DNA of 64,000 nt from Branchiostoma belcheri (Eukaryota; Chordata; Leptocardii; Amphioxiformes; Branchiostomatidae): contig NW_017803157.1 in the NCBI RefSeq assembly GCF_001625305.1, positions 1,929,678 through 1,993,677 of the forward strand, given 5' to 3'. Of the stretch, positions 26,901-31,533 are shown one piece after another. The notes beneath the pieces are model-generated. The model saw nothing but the letters and a program-made list of their open reading frames with translations. It was not told where the DNA came from and made no database searches. The translations under genes were made by a program, and so were the position numbers. How positions within the stretch are numbered: position 1 is the stretch's first letter; each line of letters starts with the position of its first letter.

Positions 26901-29900
26901 CGGTCTCCCAAGTGACTGTCTCATGGAAAAGTCTGTAACAGACATATCCGGCCGGATGCCAACCATACGGGCACGTTCCTAGGAACAAATAAGACAATAT
27001 ATATTATTATTAATGTTATTATACCATTATCGTTATAGGTATCATCATTGTGTTGATATCGTTATTTTCGTTCTCCTTAGCAACCCTACCACATTCTTGA
27101 AAGTTTATCATTGTCAGTATTATCACCAGATTTCTGTAAGAATTATGACGACCAACTTCAACAATAACAAAACGATTATACAATGTCAAAATACGGAGTT
27201 GCACAAGTGTGTTGATCGTAAAATATTAATGCGTTTTGTCTAAATATCATTGGTCATCTTGGGTTGATCTCTATCAAACGTTAGCCACAAATCAGTAGGA
27301 CGTACAAGTTTGCTGACTATTTCACCTTCACATTTCCTCCTTGCTACAGCAATTTCGTTTTCATCCAAGACGTAGTCGTAAAGCTGCAGGCAAGACATCC
27401 GTCCGGAGTAGCAACCATAGGTAGTCCACATCCGGGATCCCACCCTGATCTCGCGCTGGGTTAATAACTCTATAGAGCCGGCATTGACGCTTCCAACTTC
27501 GGCGCCGTCATGCCAAACTGCTGCCTTTCCTGTAACGTGGTCGTAAGTTGCACCGACGTAGTTCCAGCTATTCTTTGTGAGGACGGCCGCTACAGCGGTG
27601 GGACATTGCCAGCAAGCATTCCTGTTCGTAGGCCTGAAATAGAGACAATGCCGAAAATAGCTACATCAGGGTGGTGGCTCATAGGAATATAGGTTCCTTT
27701 ATCACCACATAGAAAACAGTAAGCTGGCTGACGTTTCGGTAAGTCCAAAATCTACCATTTTTCGGGCCTGTTTTTTTCCAAACTTTAAAAAAAAATCCGC
27801 ACGCTCGCATCAGTTGTTGGGTTCCCAGAAGACGTCATCCATATAATCAAATCAGCATTGCCTTACTAACCGATTTAATAGCTTCGGTGGCGCGTATGCT
27901 TGTTGCCAGAACATAACATCCCAGTGGGTTCGACCGTAATGAAACAGCGGTCCCCCGTCCCCTGTAGGATAGATGTGAGCCAGTATGGTGTAGGAATAAC
28001 GGACGTGCAGAACGCCGTTGTTGGGAATCTCGACGTAGGACGTCGTGTTGCCGCCGAACAAGAACGCTTGGGATGTTGGCCCAGCCGGGCCTCCAACCAA
28101 CTGAGTTGCACTTGCGTAGCCGTCATTTCCGTTTCCGGTGACATCTGTCGCGCCGAATGCTTCGTTCAGAGGCCACCAACCCACAGGCCCCACTGATGAA
28201 CCTGTTGTTAGTTCATAAAACAAAGAAATATATCTAAGTTCTAGTCCATGTATTTTAATCTGTATTTTCACACCAAACTCATTTTTCTTGAATTACTCTT
28301 CATGCAATGTAACCATTTCAAAAATATAATCCATGGAATTTTGTAGACATGTATGGATTCCACAGTGCCTGTAAATACGTAAATTACTACATTATCAAAA
28401 AAATTGCAATGTTCAAAAGTTCGCCAAGCCATCGTAATACGATGCATATATTTCCACCCCTGAGGCATCGACAATAAACAGCAAGGCAAAATATTCTGCA
28501 ATAGAGGTAAGTGTACTATAACAATTGTAATATTAATCGTTTAATGAGAAGACCTAGAACGATGGTGAGGTATACATACTCATGATGTAAAGGTGGGAGA
28601 TCAGTATGCCCGTGATATCAACCTCATTCACTCCATCAATGGTAGTGCGATGTGCGTACTCTGTGTAGTACTGGCCGTCAACCTCGATCTGCAGCCGGTA
28701 GAATGGTAAAAACAAAAGAGCACGTGTGTCATGTGTTACCTACTGCTCGTCTTGTAACATACAAGTCTTATAAAGGCTGTATCACTCAAATAATCAATCA
28801 TTTTATATTATTGCATCGCCATCCATCGTTCTGCCGGACACACACAAACTGATGTGATGTCATTGGTCATCGTCAAGAACGATGATGGACGAACAAGAAC
28901 AAAAGGTACAACATAAAATGATGTTTTTAAAGAAATGATACCGTGATGGCGGACCTAAAGTCACGTCATGTGTACCTGTCACAGAGCAATTACGCTTTTA
29001 AGAATGATGAACTGGAGGCGATACAAAACTGAGCTTCAGTAACTGTTATGCCACTCGTGTTGTCACGCACATAACGTTATACACTTTCTATATTTCAATT
29101 GAGCAGAAAACATTAAATGTTTTCTGCTCAATTGAAATGTAGAAAAGGTATATGTGCGTGACAACACGAGAGGTTTTATAGAAATTGGCCATGTGACTGT
29201 TGAAGTGAAAACTATCGAAAACAGCATAGAAAGTTACAAGACTGGAAAATTTGCAAAATTAGGTGTGTCTCTAAGCCTTGGACGGTAAGGCCACACCAAG
29301 TAAATTTTACGGATGACGTCCGCGCGCGCATTGATTTTGGCCTGTTCCTAGAAAAAAGACAACAAGAAATTCCGCGTCCTGTAACTATGATCAAAGAGTC
29401 ACGACAGTGCCGCAAATCGTCAGATTGATGTAAAACCCGTAACGCCAAAAGCCTGTGCCTGGTTAAAAAATGGAAAAAAAAATGAAAAATGAAAAAAAAA
29501 TGGCACTGAAAAAAATCCTGTCAATAGCTCCAAAACAGTGCCGTTTTTGGAACTATTAACAGACAGGACGGTCCTGTCAGCAGTGCAATATTTCTAATCT
29601 AGGCATCTTGTTTTTTAGGGCCCTTCTTGTTTTTTTTCGTCCTCTCGCATTAGATTTAGGGTCTCCAAAGGACGTCATCCATAAAATTTACTTGGTGTGG
29701 CCTAATAGAAACCAAAACATCATGCAGGTAAAGATCACCGCGTTTCTGTTATGAAAATGGAGTTAAAAAGTATATACATGTAATCAGGAAAGAAAGGAAA
29801 GAAAATCACCCGCCGACTAAGTGACTAACCTGAGCCTATACAAGCGAAATAGAGCAGCGCCCCGTACCGTGAAAATCTCCGAAGTCACCCTGATGGTCAT

Positions 29901-31533
29901 GGTAAAGTCGGTTTCCCGGGTGAATGGGATGTATCGCCGAATCTCAGAGCCCCAACCCCATAAGTCACTATTCATAACAACGATGTTGTAGTCGTCGAAA
30001 CGCACATTAAAATGGAATGGAACTTGGTTGTTTCTTCTCAGGTTTATTGTGCCCCTGAGAAAAGAAGACAGGCCATTACTGCAGTAGAAATGATCGATGT
30101 GTGATATGACCTAGCCTGTAACAGTTACATGTATATAATGAATAATGTATGAGGCAAGGCTATTCAGTGATCCCTTACCTATCCTAACCCCCCGTTGTGT
30201 TGTGTTGGACTAGTTATCCTTGAATATGGGTCTGATGATCTTATGTTCTTACATGACTTGATATTTCACTACATGTATAGGAAAAAGCACACCCGGGGCG
30301 TTTTTAATGGGGAAGAACGGTTTTCCTAGTGTCACATCTACTACATAAACTTCAGCAAAGGTTGATACAATAACTAACAGGTGTAAATTTCCATATCTTC
30401 ATAAGAAAAGAAACCAGCTATTTCCGATTCTAACAACCAAGTCTACACGGACCTTTACCAACAGGCGATGCAGATATATGTTGGATTTATTGAGACATAA
30501 CTTACCATGTGACATTTTGGGGAAAGACGCCCTTGATTGTAATCACATCGCCAACCTCAAGACTCCTGGGGAGAGTAGCCGTGTAGCTGGTAGCCGTGAA
30601 GTTGATGACCTGAATGTACAACAAACACAACTCGCATTACTGAAACATATAACATAATTTGAGCTGACTTTGTGCACTTTAATTTTGACTCTTATGTACC
30701 GATTATGTTATGTACAACTTTGTATTAAGCTCTTTAACTTCATGTGATGTTTCCAGTCTGACCTTTTGATTCGGACTTGGATTTATGTTTATATGATTTC
30801 TGTACCTATCTTTATGTTCATGTTTATGTCTTGGTGCCTTATAAGCTCATATGGGCTGGACGACAAAAGTCGCAAGACACGTAAATACAAATTCATCCAT
30901 TCTGTATCTCTTAATTATGTGTGAGTAGTTAAATTTCCAATGGCTATGGCCATGCTGCACCTGCATTCTTATGGAACAGTCTGTTATCTATACAAAATGT
31001 GACTATTTCCATATCAAGGTAGAAAAACGACGTTGCTGTGAATTTTGTACATAAAATTGCAAACGAAAAATGTTGATACCAGAAGAAAGATGTCACAAAT
31101 GCAGAGTGATGGGGCCGTGCCAGTGAATTTCGACGATAAACCAAGAAAATTTACAGTTGCACCTCACATATTTCAAAACTCAGTGAATATCGGTGTTTTG
31201 GATGATTATACAATAGAAAAGTAACATAAAAATGAATACTTAAGAAATCTTACTAAATGCTTAATCGCCTTAAAATGTGTATAACTTCGAAATGCATCTA
31301 CTAACCGGATTGGTGACGCTTAACAACATTTCTGAAAAAAATATCAATAACTGTTATATCCAATCTATAACTAATATAATAATCAAATTCGACCGAACAT
31401 AAATTTCTCAGCACTTATCTACTATTAAAAACACATAAAAATATAAACTGAAGGCGAAATGCATACCACCAGCTTGAGTGGGATGTATCTGACCGGCCAG
31501 GACAGTCACCGTTACCAGGACTATCACCAACAT
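506..31533 (-). CDS. Polycystin-1-like multi-lectin receptor/channel protein (42 coding exons)
   Basis: The gene encodes a large membrane protein of the polycystin-1 (PKD1/PKD1L) family. Members carry an adhesive ectodomain, a GAIN/GPS region, a cytoplasmic PLAT domain, eleven TM helices and a polycystin channel module, and usually work with a PKD2-type partner. I traced 42 exons from ATG 31533 to TAA 506. All have GT-AG borders and matching phases, and their lengths sum to 7977 nt (2658 aa), divisible by three. Approximate residues: signal peptide 1-22, galectin 32-164, LamG 165-377, CTLD first half 378-449, fucolectin 450-591, CTLD second half 592-656, five FN3 657-1108, Ser/Thr linker 1109-1209, GAIN/GPS about 1210-1650, TM1 and PLAT to 1909, TM block to 2170, channel to 2609. 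The nearest vertebrate group is probably PKD1L2/PKD1L3, but the lectin set is different. The family is certain; the orthologue and the small exons are less so. Confidence 0.93.
779..1057. repeat. (CTCA)n microsatellite
   Basis: About 280 bp of CTCA/CACT units with scattered substitutions, in the last intron of the polycystin-like gene. The same unit class recurs at 8453-8591, 39768-39905 and 50917-51430. Confidence 0.95.
1199..4615 (-). CDS. Polycystin-like gene, exons 37-41: polycystin (TOP) domain and channel helices
   Basis: Exons: 4441-4615, 3263-3856, 2633-2863, 2032-2116, 1199-1431. The extracellular polycystin domain opens with TPDQLYGWLEEVLLPTLFP and includes SFVRAMEGSG and NFYNPSLKLFSGVNILL. 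Channel-type helices follow: YVFLFIHVVFTLLFLGMLVK, the S4-like region INTIALLRAVRFTQTIGKLL, and the pore region YRTTLALFEMVLGVF with the last helix AFMIFIFTLLVNVLMTIICE. At the filter position, where PKD2 proteins have L-G-D, this protein reads L-G-V. It may therefore be a subunit of altered selectivity or a non-conducting partner, as proposed for several PKD1 proteins. Confidence 0.92.
2231..2552. mobile_element. Foldback/MITE-like inverted repeat
   Basis: TATCACATTATTACGTCACA with GTTTGTTTACC (2231-2261) is the near-perfect reverse complement of GGTAAACAAACTGTGACGTA with ATAATCTGATA (2519-2550). The interior has no coding capacity. Target duplications were not found. Confidence 0.65.
2933..2985. 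repeat. (AATC)n/(AAAC)n microsatellite
   Basis: Ten AATC units followed by three AAAC units, intronic. Confidence 0.9.
4290..4436 (-). mobile_element. tRNA-derived SINE
   Basis: The minus strand starts with a tRNA-like head: GTGTGGCATAATGGCAGAGC (A box) and GGTTCGAATCC (perfect B box). The tail ends in a run of T/A near 4281-4290. The head begins about 5 bp inside the intron, right after the exon donor at 4440/4439 of the polycystin-like gene. Confidence 0.75.
5152..5888. mobile_element. hAT-like non-autonomous element (737 bp)
   Basis: Terminal inverted repeats CAGGGGTTTTTCT (5152) and AGAAAAACCCCTG (ending 5888) are typical of hAT transposons. The interior includes GAACAAGGGCGCAGCGCCCT, and repeated CCTCATGT motifs. 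The flanks share only AAAGG, so the expected 8-bp target duplication is not clean. It lies in an intron of the polycystin-like gene. No transposase is visible. Confidence 0.7.
6062..8323 (-). CDS. Polycystin-like gene, exons 32-36: TM2-TM6 region
   Basis: Exons: 8175-8323, 7646-7775, 7073-7251, 6574-6682, 6062-6276. Features shared with PKD1 proteins are FTKAQRLSCCFTLLNTMMLA, ELYISLMSMLTVAPVNLMIV (a helix followed by the conserved P-x-N), LYSMDWGKEKSDAWMKAFVL, and a basic cytoplasmic stretch (ARKKKELTKKS) before the helix LLDLFLLFVFVAVFFYLAQ. These helices precede the polycystin domain. A short hydrophobic segment IFALAGVFAVIFSL lies in 6574-6682. Confidence 0.9.
6700..7015. repeat. Interspersed repeat (GCCGGTATAACC family), long copy
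   Basis: TATCTGTATCTGCATAGCCG, then GTATAACCACCCTTTGGCGT and a 200-bp tail (TTTGAACATCTAACTC, then CTTGGTGGCAGCAAGTTCCA). A second long copy is at 24018-24250. Short copies are at 10655-10735 (inverted), 41978-42035, 48018-48075 and 50655-50700. The superfamily is unknown to me. Confidence 0.7.
8424..8591. repeat. (ACTC)n microsatellite
   Basis: AGTC units pass into about 28 perfect ACTC units. It lies between two exons of the polycystin-like gene. Confidence 0.95.
8711..10520 (-). CDS. Polycystin-like gene, exons 29-31: PLAT domain
   Basis: Exons 10257-10520, 9627-9787 and 8711-8889 encode the cytoplasmic PLAT/LH2 beta-sandwich that follows TM1 in polycystin-1 proteins. Visible parts are HVYQLTVTTGSMLGAGTTSR and VAFQLFGSEG (first strands), LHFVMPVRESLGEV, the classical IWHDNSGEGDRSSWFLQKV, VFVRDIETDV and FICNDWLSEDKGDG. 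Length and order match the family. PLAT domains bind lipids and partner proteins at the inner membrane face. Confidence 0.93.
10655..10740. repeat. Interspersed repeat (GCCGGTATAACC family), inverted copy
   Basis: AGCTGGTGTGTTATGATGAA, then GGGCGGTTATACCAGCTATA is the complement of the core. It also spans CTGCCTGCGAAGCTGG, which matches the 6780-6800 flank. Confidence 0.6.
10946..14781 (-). CDS. Polycystin-like gene, exons 22-28: GAIN region, GPS motif and first TM helix
   Basis: Exons: 14647-14781, 13965-14055, 13574-13749, 13104-13337, 12469-12961, 11939-12072, 10946-11179. The large exon 12469-12961 carries a polybasic RHGRRKRRAPH stretch and beta strands typical of GAIN domains. Exon 11939-12072 has SDFGCLSWNEEEEKWKLANC, the conserved W-x-x-x-x-x-x-W lead-in to the GPS. 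Exon 10946-11179 follows with THCQCRMTGSRIAVG and a long hydrophobic helix (AVVFSIVVSEFILYIILMVF). In cleavable GPS motifs the residues before the cut are His-Leu followed by Thr or Ser. Here Arg1645-Met1646-Thr1647 replaces His-Leu-Thr, so self-cleavage may be lost. Confidence 0.88.
11226..11300 (+). repeat. CAAGCAACTGGATATGATTT repeat, copy 1
   Basis: CAAAAAAACAGTTAGTAACA, then CTCAAGCAACTGGATATGAT and GGTCAGACGTTTCAGGTAG. Shared with 13371-13445, 17364-17440 and 18440-18650. Confidence 0.75.
12073..12420. repeat. Three tandem copies of a 127-bp unit next to a splice acceptor
   Basis: The unit is GAGGATGATACAATAACACA, then AATTCAGGACTAAGGACAGA and TTGTTGAATGAAAGATATGA. The first copy begins at the acceptor of exon 11939-12072 (CTGAGG). 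The second copy starts GAGGATGACACAACAAC, without a CCT, so only one acceptor is functional. Confidence 0.88.
13371..13460 (+). repeat. CAAGCAACTGGATATGATTT repeat, copy 2
   Basis: GCCAAAAAACAGTTACTCAA, then GCAACTGGATATGATTTTGG and the tail TCAGGTAGCATCC. Nearly identical to the copy at 17364. Confidence 0.75.
15186..17295 (-). CDS. Polycystin-like gene, exons 18-21: Ser/Thr-rich extracellular linker
   Basis: Four small exons (17185-17295, 16712-16777, 16401-16457, 15186-15253) encode a low-complexity linker rich in Ser, Thr and Pro, for example VTEAYTSTPFATSTTEP and GTTTTSTT. The first three are phase 1-1 and the last goes from phase 1 to phase 0. It is probably an O-glycosylated, mucin-like stalk between the FN3 array and the GAIN region. 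These exons were chosen from splice signals and phase alone, so individual ones could be alternative or wrong. Confidence 0.65.
15496..16280 (+). mobile_element. Non-LTR retrotransposon (LINE) 3' fragment
   Basis: The plus strand encodes the C-terminal part of a LINE ORF2: MAYNTMVRPKLEYAVGDLSY, then MYKLVNGLVPPHLQ, then SFLPYASRLWNQLPQSVREA and FKNMCQAHL. This is the conserved tail seen in jockey/CR1-type elements. Compared with that pattern there is an internal loss between the LEYA and SLE blocks. It ends with a 3' UTR and an (AATCA)n-type tail at about 16250-16280. It lies in an intron of the polycystin-like gene, in the opposite orientation. Confidence 0.85.
17364..17455 (+). repeat. CAAGCAACTGGATATGATTT repeat, copy 3
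   Basis: GCCAAAAACAGTTACTCAAG, then CAACTGGATATGATTTTGGA and the tail TCAGGTAGTATCCACTACC. It lies between exons 17 and 18 of the polycystin-like gene. Confidence 0.75.
17719..23938 (-). CDS. Polycystin-like gene, exons 12-17: five fibronectin type III domains
   Basis: Four FN3 domains occupy one exon each (23651-23938, 23003-23275, 21561-21833, 18706-18966), all phase 1-1. The fifth is split over 18120-18255 and 17719-17843. Typical landmarks are the early Trp (VEISWISPQALLVGYR, AKVSWVPSTSSIATGYKVW, LVISWLPPRGV) and the late L-x-P-x-T-x-Y motif (LIPATEYTISA, LIPGTPYDIDLVAV, LLPETEYTIKITAI). They are probably a spacer or adhesion stalk. The uniform symmetric phase is the usual mark of exon shuffling. 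The introns hold a 52-bp minisatellite, LINE and MITE insertions, and an assembly gap. Confidence 0.9.
18440..18650. repeat. Foldback copy of the CAAGCAACTGGATATGATTT repeat family
   Basis: CTCAAGCAACTGGATATGAT, then TTTGAAAACGTCAGACGTTTC at 18461-18502, is inverted at 18567-18622. Single-arm copies lie at 11246-11300, 13388-13440 and 17379-17430, all in introns of the polycystin-like gene. This makes four related loci within 7.5 kb. Confidence 0.8.
19022..20256. repeat. Left copy of a duplicated intronic block (partner 21022-21457)
   Basis: Block A (19022-19172) matches 21022-21178 with a few differences. Block B (20029-20256) matches 21230-21457 with about one mismatch in 228 bp. The left copy carries the TTAA element at 19173 between A and B. 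The partner lacks it. Confidence 0.85.
19173..19977. mobile_element. TTAA-flanked DNA transposon/MITE (805 bp)
   Basis: A 22-bp perfect terminal inverted repeat begins AGGAGTACTAACCTCC at 19173 and ends at 19977 with its complement. TTAA lies on both sides (19169-19172, 19978-19981). The duplicated block at 21022-21178 has a single TTAA and no insert, so it is an empty-site allele. TTAA targeting is typical of piggyBac-type elements, although the termini lack the usual CCC. No transposase is present. Confidence 0.88.
20257..20276. other. Assembly gap (20 N)
   Basis: Twenty Ns of nominal length. The left side is a SINE body and the right side a LINE fragment. A near-copy of the left side lies at 21230-21457. 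Confidence 0.99.
20277..20945 (-). mobile_element. LINE ORF2 fragment interrupted by a Harbinger-type MITE
   Basis: The minus strand encodes QSALVTLYNTIFLPHL (20874-20945). After the 374-bp MITE at 20500-20873 it resumes with TYACTVWDGAISVQYDKMQR and GWMSVRTLHRQHKAMLVYRA. Removing the MITE and one copy of its 3-bp target duplication restores one open frame across the junction (PHL-TYACTVWD). The fragment ends at the assembly gap. Confidence 0.85.
20500..20873. mobile_element. Harbinger-type MITE nested in a LINE (374 bp)
   Basis: Inverted ends GGCCACACCAATTTAATTTG (20500) and its complement (ending 20873) are flanked by TTA at 20497-20499 and 20874-20876. A 3-bp TWA duplication and GGCC-like termini are the PIF/Harbinger pattern. 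The element splits a LINE reading frame cleanly. Confidence 0.88.
21022..21457. repeat. Right copy of the duplicated intronic block
   Basis: Contains the uninterrupted junction CAGCCTTAACTATTGGG at 21163-21184, where the left copy has the TTAA-flanked element. The FN3 exon at 21561 follows. Confidence 0.85.
21230..21527 (-). mobile_element. tRNA-derived SINE
   Basis: The minus strand reads TCGTATGGTGTAACAGCAGG (A-box region) and GTCCCGGGTTTGAGTCCTG (B box) at 21527-21460. The SINE body extends to about 21230. The body, without the head, is duplicated almost perfectly at 20029-20256, ending at the gap. Confidence 0.65.
21950..22895. repeat. 52-bp minisatellite (about 17 copies)
   Basis: The unit contains CAGTACCAATGTGGGGAGGG, then TACAGTATACTACATAGGGG and TGGAAGGCACTT. 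Copies differ by substitutions and short deletions. A two-unit block (22500-22620) is repeated at 22680-22800. Isolated units occur at 19010-19080 and 21010-21090. It lies between two FN3 exons. Confidence 0.93.
23338..23460. repeat. Short foldback repeat
   Basis: AAAGTTGTGATTCAAACTTT and AAAATTGAGACAATTTATTGA (23338-23390) are repeated as the reverse complement at 23410-23458. The hairpin has a short AT-rich centre and lies between two FN3 exons. Confidence 0.75.
24018..24250. repeat. Interspersed repeat (GCCGGTATAACC family), second long copy
   Basis: TTTCTGTATAGCCAGTATAA, then CACCTAACCTTTGAACATCT and GAGCTCCACTCTATCACAG. It follows 6700-7015 along its length with about 80% similarity by eye. 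Confidence 0.65.
24364..24558 (-). CDS. Polycystin-like gene, exon 11: C-terminal half of the C-type lectin domain
   Basis: This exon (phase 1 at both ends) encodes EWTWADGTPLSQQDFRGW, YENCVLYYSW, LWEDVECSRTHEFFCER. These are the long-loop region, the W-x-D-V-x-C strand and the last cysteine of a CTLD. Nothing in it resembles the first half of the fold. It therefore completes the domain begun at 26763-26978. The sugar-binding EPN/QPD position reads APD, so classical calcium-dependent mannose or galactose binding is doubtful. Confidence 0.9.
24992..25574 (-). CDS. Polycystin-like gene, exons 9-10: fucolectin/F5-8C-like domain inserted within the CTLD
   Basis: Exons 25391-25574 and 24992-25233 encode a full fucolectin-tachylectin-4/F5-8 type C domain. 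It opens with NLALQKTATSTDSAHRSPGN and AVDGNTDGN, continues with WWVDLGQWYRIDRVVIFNR, and closes with GRYVGVRLPGSSRTLQLCEV. The two exons total 426 nt, begin and end in phase 1, and can be skipped without changing frame. The Arg usually found before x-D-L in fucose-binding members is Trp here (WWVDLG), so classic fucose binding is uncertain. The module sits between the two halves of the CTLD. Confidence 0.9.
26025..26120. repeat. Near-perfect hairpin repeat; single-arm copy at 39926-39995
   Basis: GTAAAATGTTGAACTTTATT, then CCAACACACAACTATACAG is repeated inverted after a 15-nt loop. The left flank and arm (AAGTTCATCTGTGTTGGTAG) reappear at 39930-39995 in the ceramidase gene without the second arm. 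Confidence 0.78.
26357..26715. mobile_element. Long palindromic foldback element (about 359 bp)
   Basis: From AATAGCAAAGTTCTTTGGTC (about 26390) to its complement (about 26710), the element is one long inverted repeat with arms of about 150 bp around a short centre near 26545. The arms contain GAGCCGACGTTTCGATGA, and GATGAAGATGACAGA. The direct repeat GTCATTAACCC occurs at 26346-26356 and 26716-26726 and may be an 11-bp target duplication. Confidence 0.8.
26763..26978 (-). CDS. Polycystin-like gene, exon 8: N-terminal half of a C-type lectin domain
   Basis: This exon is phase 1 at both ends. It encodes the first half of a long-form CTLD: CPYGWHPAGYVCYRLF, the alpha-1 region TWETADARCRQEGGRLASV, and the WIGL signature as VWIGLHD. 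It then stops, before the long loop and the second cysteine pair. The cysteine in ADARC should pair with the last cysteine of the second half, which is encoded at 24364-24558. In between lies a complete fucolectin-type module on two exons. Domain identity is clear; whether the mature protein has a split or a spliced-together CTLD is open. Confidence 0.9.
27326..28201 (-). CDS. Polycystin-like gene, exons 6-7: LamG/concanavalin A-like domain
   Basis: Exons 27871-28201 and 27326-27633 (joined in phase 2) encode a LamG-type jelly-roll domain. It starts at VGWWPLNEAFGATDVTGNG and continues through the strand YVEIPNNGVLHVRYSYTILA and NSWNYVGATYDHVTGKAAVW. It ends at MSCLQLYDYVLDENEIAVAR, the usual closing of this fold. 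I set the exon 7 donor at 27325/27324 because that gives phase 1 into the next exon and a smooth join (RRKCEG/TCPYGW). Reading on through the donor continues open for about 85 nt, which is intronic. Such domains bind glycans or proteins; the ligand is unknown. Confidence 0.85.
28580..31533 (-). CDS. Polycystin-like gene, exons 1-5: signal peptide and galectin domain
   Basis: Exons: 31467-31533, 31306-31331, 30506-30609, 29868-30054, 28580-28688. Exon 1 encodes a hydrophobic signal peptide beginning MLVIVLVTVTVLAGQ. Exons 3-5 encode one galectin fold: an N-terminal strand pair (RSLEVGDVITIKG), the carbohydrate core HFNVRFDDYNIVVMN and WGWGSEIRR, and the closing strands IEVDGQYYTEYAHR. The residues usually needed for beta-galactoside binding in galectins (H-x-N-x-R, V-x-N, W-G-x-E-x-R) are all present, so binding is plausible. 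Galectins normally lack signal peptides; here the domain is displayed at the outer tip of a receptor. The 26-nt exon 2 is tiny but is needed to keep phase between exons 1 and 3. Confidence 0.87.
29053..29280. repeat. Foldback repeat, partly copied at 32265-32410
   Basis: CTCGTGTTGTCACGCACATA, then TTTCAATTGAGCAGAAAACA form an inverted repeat to 29172. The following part (CGAAAACAGCATAGAAAGTT, then ACAAGACTGGAAAAT) recurs at 32348-32382, where the first part is also present (TTCAATTGAGCAGAAAACAT). Confidence 0.75.
29289..29702. mobile_element. Harbinger-type MITE (414 bp)
   Basis: Ends GGCCACACCAAGTAAATTTT (29289) and the matching complement (ending 29702) agree over 33 bp with one mismatch. 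TAA flanks both sides (29286-29288, 29703-29705). The first ten bases equal those of the element at 20500, so it is the same superfamily but a different subfamily. It lies in the galectin-region intron. Confidence 0.87.

Noticed and set aside
27240..27325. Extension of LamG exon 7 to a stop codon
   Set aside because: A phase-1 donor at 27325 gives an in-frame join to the CTLD exon; the extension would truncate the protein.
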